Source: Candidatus Moranbacteria bacterium CG_4_9_14_3_um_filter_45_14 (GTDB lineage: Bacteria > Patescibacteriota > Minisyncoccia > Moranbacterales > UBA1568). From it: DNA of 8,666 nt. The notes under the pieces were generated by a model, which was not told the origin of the DNA, searched no databases, and saw nothing but the letters and a program-made list of their open reading frames with translations. The first letter of the stretch is position 1; each line of letters begins with the position of its first letter. Positions 6,228 through 8,666 of this stretch are shown here, piece by piece. The position numbers were made by a program, and so were the translations under genes. Where the stretch lies: contig PFVP01000001.1 of assembly GCA_002790675.1 (NCBI GenBank), positions 1-8,666 of the forward strand. The letters run 5' to 3'.

Positions 6228-8075
6228 TTACAATAATGACTGAATTTTTTCTTGAATGGCCATCCTTGAGATATTCTCATACTGAAGAAGTCCCTCCGGT
6301 GAACCACTATGCGGAGTTCTCATGACCGAGAGATTATGAACTGGTGTTTGTACGCGCGAGAGCTCGGCGCTTACCGCCTCGCCGATTCCCCCCGCCGGAT
6401 AATGATCTTCGATGGTGATAATCGCCTGCGTCTCTTTCGCAGCCAAAAGGAGGGCCTCTCTATCCAACGGCTTTATGCTGTACAGATCGATCACCCGTAT
6501 GCCTATTCCCTTTTGAATAAATCCGTCTGCAGCCTGCAAGGCCTCAAAGAGGGTAATGCCGGCAGAAACGAGCGTTAATACATCAGAATTACTGCTTCTG
6601 AGTGTCTTACTCCCGCCAATCGGAAATTGCTCCGTACTATCATACAATACCGGGGTAGCAGCCCGGGTTGTCCGAATATAGACCAGACCTTTATGCTTGG
6701 TAGCGATTTCTACCAAACGTTCAGTGGCGACAGCATCCGCAGGATAGAGGACAACACTATTCAAAACAGAACGAAAGAGAGCAATATCTTCAAGTCCCAT
6801 TTGTGAGGCACCATCCTGACCGATTGAAACGCCAGCGTGCGATCCGACGAACTTCACGTTTGCTTCCGAATATTGCGCCATCCTAATCTGATCGAAAGCG
6901 CGAGAAAAAAATGTGGCAAATGTTGAAACAAAGGGGATTTTCCCTCGCCGTGCCAAACCAATCGCTACACCAACCATATTCTGCTCAGCAATAAACATTT
7001 CGAAAAAACGATCTGGATAGCGTTTTTTAAAAATATCAGAGAAGGTTGAGTTGCTTACTTCCGCATCAAGCGCAACAATCTCCGGAACGGAGGCACCGAG
7101 TGTCGCTAAACTCGTTCCATAGGCTTGTCGTGTCGCCACCAACTCCCCTTTCCGATATGAACTGTCTATGTGTACATTCCCTTCTCCTGCCGAAATAACA
7201 TTATTCGGAACCGAAAGAATACCAGGCGAAGCAAATCTACCACGAAGTGACAAATCAACTTCTCCCAATTCTCTTTTAGCTTGTTCAAATTCCTCTTTAC
7301 TGAGTGCCTTACCATGCCAACCTTCCTTGTCTTCCAAAAACGAAACACCTTTCCCTTTTATAGTTTTTGCAAGAATCATAACCGGTTTTCCAATGGACTT
7401 TGTTGCTGTCTCATACGCCTTGACAATCTCCTCCAAAGAATGTCCATCAATCACAATTGTTTGCCAGCCAAAGGCTACTGCTCGTTTCTCATATTCATCG
7501 ATGTCGTGTCCGAACATCGTCTCACCTCGCTGTCCCAAACGGTTGATGTCGACAATACCAACAAGATTATCAAGCCCGTAATATGTAGCGCTGTTCATAG
7601 CCTCCCACACCGACCCTTCCGCCATTTCGCTGTCCCCCAAAAGCACATATATTCGTGCCTCCGTTTTATCCAAGTATTTGGCGGAAAGAGCCATTCCTAC
7701 ACCAACCGAAAGCCCCTGTCCGAGTGATCCTGCGGCGACCTCAGTCATTCGAAATGTTGGCATTGGATGTCCCTCTAAAGAGCTTCCAAATGTTCGATAC
7801 TGCGAAAGATCAGCCTGTGGAATCTCACCGGCCACTGTCCATAAAGCGTAAAATAATGGTGAGGCATGTCCTTTGGAAAAAATGATCCGATCATTATTCG
7901 GATTCTGAATATCCTCCGTATCAAAACGAAGATAGTTGCCGAAGAAGAGTACTGTCATTAAATCAGTAGCACTCAAAGATGAAGTTGGATGTCCTGATTT
8001 AGCCTCCGTCGACATCAAAAGCGACCAGTATCGAATCAATTTTGCCAGTTTTTCAAGTTGGATGATATCGGACAT
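6228..8075 (-). CDS. tkt: Transketolase, single-chain, animal-type
   Basis: Transfers two-carbon ketol units between sugar phosphates in the pentose phosphate pathway, using thiamine diphosphate. The 615-residue protein is complete in one chain, near the length of animal enzymes and shorter than typical E. coli or plant ones (about 660). In order: GHP (28-30), SKGH (67-70), GSLGQG (116-121), the cofactor/metal motif GDSE (147-150) with Asp148 and Asn178 in DINRLGQ, the linker EDKEGWHGK (248-256), then the pyrimidine domain with catalytic Glu364 in IAEQN, AFDQIRMA (393-400), SHAGVSIGQDG (412-422) and the C-terminal domain with EDHY (556-559) and GGIGEA. The central segments closely resemble human TKT from memory. 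GDSE has Ser where human has Gly. The ATG lies 6 bases after the dehydrogenase stop, behind seven A and no Shine-Dalgarno sequence. The identification is secure. Confidence 0.96.
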   Translation of the reverse strand: MSDIIQLEKLAKLIRYWSLLMSTEAKSGHPTSSLSATDLMTVLFFGNYLRFDTEDIQNPNNDRIIFSKGHASPLFYALWTVAGEIPQADLSQYRTFGSSLEGHPMPTFRMTEVAAGSLGQGLSVGVGMALSAKYLDKTEARIYVLLGDSEMAEGSVWEAMNSATYYGLDNLVGIVDINRLGQRGETMFGHDIDEYEKRAVAFGWQTIVIDGHSLEEIVKAYETATKSIGKPVMILAKTIKGKGVSFLEDKEGWHGKALSKEEFEQAKRELGEVDLSLRGRFASPGILSVPNNVISAGEGNVHIDSSYRKGELVATRQAYGTSLATLGASVPEIVALDAEVSNSTFSDIFKKRYPDRFFEMFIAEQNMVGVAIGLARRGKIPFVSTFATFFSRAFDQIRMAQYSEANVKFVGSHAGVSIGQDGASQMGLEDIALFRSVLNSVVLYPADAVATERLVEIATKHKGLVYIRTTRAATPVLYDSTEQFPIGGSKTLRSSNSDVLTLVSAGITLFEALQAADGFIQKGIGIRVIDLYSIKPLDREALLLAAKETQAIITIEDHYPAGGIGEAVSAELSRVQTPVHNLSVMRTPHSGSPEGLLQYENISRMAIQEKIQSLL

Positions 8076-8081
8076 ATTTTT

Positions 8082-8666
8082 TTATTTATTTGTTACTTCG
8101 TGTCCACCAAATTGATTCCGGAGAGCTGAAACGATTTTCCCGGTAAAACTTGGGTGATGTTCTGATTGCTTACGAAAATCAACAGCCCCTTCAATAATTG
8201 GCACTGGAACGCCCAATTCTCTTGCTGCATCAAGTGTCCATAATCCCTCGCCACTCTGAGCAATAGATCCTGAAATATCCGTAAGATCTGTTCCATACTG
8301 GGCAAAAGCGTTCTCTAACCACCCCGTCAAACGTGAAGTAATAACACTCTGCTTATTATATACACGGGCGACTTCTTGCAAATCAAGTTGAAAATTAGAT
8401 TTTTTCAGTACTTCAAATCCTTCACCAAGAGCTTGCATCATACCGTATTCAATACCATTGTGAACCATTTTCACGAAATGTCCGGCACCAGAGACGCCCA
8501 TATAACCATAGCCATCTTCTGTTGCAATGTCTTGCCACAAATCCTCATATTTCTCGTAGACACTGCGTTCCCCACCAATCATAAGACACGCACCATCTGC
8601 CGCCCCTTGTGGTCCACCACTCACACCAACATCAACAAAAGAAAGTCCGTGCCCTCCCAATTCCTT
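8082..8666 (-). CDS. gnd: 6-phosphogluconate dehydrogenase (decarboxylating), short form, C-terminal 194 residues
   Basis: Oxidises and decarboxylates 6-phosphogluconate to ribulose 5-phosphate, yielding reduced nicotinamide cofactor. The frame runs off the right edge, so the N-terminal Rossmann domain (about 100-110 residues) is not visible. The TTG at 8660 is not a start. Visible motifs: DVGVSGGPQGA, which binds substrate, CLMIGG, then GAGHFVKMVHNGIEYGMMQA with the catalytic Lys and Glu, SGEGLWT near the middle of the helical domain, and the C-terminal FGGH. The short tail after FGGH and the GEGxWT form point to the roughly 300-residue (GndA/YqeC-like) class, often NAD-preferring, rather than the 470-residue E. 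coli Gnd. Cofactor choice cannot be read because the binding loop lies outside the window. It is the most upstream visible gene of the six-gene operon. Confidence 0.93.
   Translation of the reverse strand, partial: KELGGHGLSFVDVGVSGGPQGAADGACLMIGGERSVYEKYEDLWQDIATEDGYGYMGVSGAGHFVKMVHNGIEYGMMQALGEGFEVLKKSNFQLDLQEVARVYNKQSVITSRLTGWLENAFAQYGTDLTDISGSIAQSGEGLWTLDAARELGVPVPIIEGAVDFRKQSEHHPSFTGKIVSALRNQFGGHEVTNK

Noticed and set aside
6218..6307. Upstream ATG at 6307 as the start of the lactonase
   Set aside because: It would overlap transketolase by 80 bases and add 30 residues unlike the family. The ATG at 6217 gives a normal N-terminus.

Overview
The window reads as a compact stretch of a bacterial chromosome with every supported gene on the minus strand, so transcription runs from high to low coordinates. 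The best guess for the host is a Patescibacteria/CPR-type bacterium. This is inference from several traits: very tight gene packing, several A-rich starts without a Shine-Dalgarno sequence, an animal-type (short) transketolase, small envelope proteins of no recognised family, and a Lys/Arg-rich secreted helical protein. UGA acts as a normal stop at the ends of three genes, which argues against the UGA=Gly lineages (Gracilibacteria/Absconditabacteria). Nothing suggests phage, plasmid or insertion sequence, and I saw no RNA gene or CRISPR array.

Right part (8666 down to 2371): six genes form one apparent operon, with gaps of 6, 10 and 7 bases followed by overlaps of 4 and 17 bases. First come three pentose phosphate pathway genes: a short-form 6-phosphogluconate dehydrogenase (its N-terminus lies beyond the window), a complete transketolase, and 6-phosphogluconolactonase. 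Then come two different VTT-domain (TVP38/TMEM64, DedA-like) membrane proteins. Last is a 617-residue protein that joins a mercuric-reductase/lipoamide-dehydrogenase-like flavoprotein, one transmembrane helix and a thioredoxin-like domain with a CSSC motif. The sugar enzymes would make reduced nicotinamide cofactor, the flavoprotein would use it, and the thioredoxin-like domain should lie outside the cytoplasmic membrane. That coupling is a hypothesis.

Middle part (2370 to 936): a non-coding gap of about 276 bases with an extended -10 promoter precedes a two-gene cassette. It encodes a 111-residue membrane-anchored protein with an acidic tail and a 277-residue secreted, basic, helical repeat protein. 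Their reading frames overlap by 11 bases. I recognise no known family for either.

Left part (935 to 1): a leader of about 180 bases with a good sigma70-type promoter and, just after the predicted start point, a strong hairpin followed by a U-tract. Then comes the first 251 codons of enolase, cut by the window edge. The hairpin may terminate the cassette transcript, attenuate enolase, or both.
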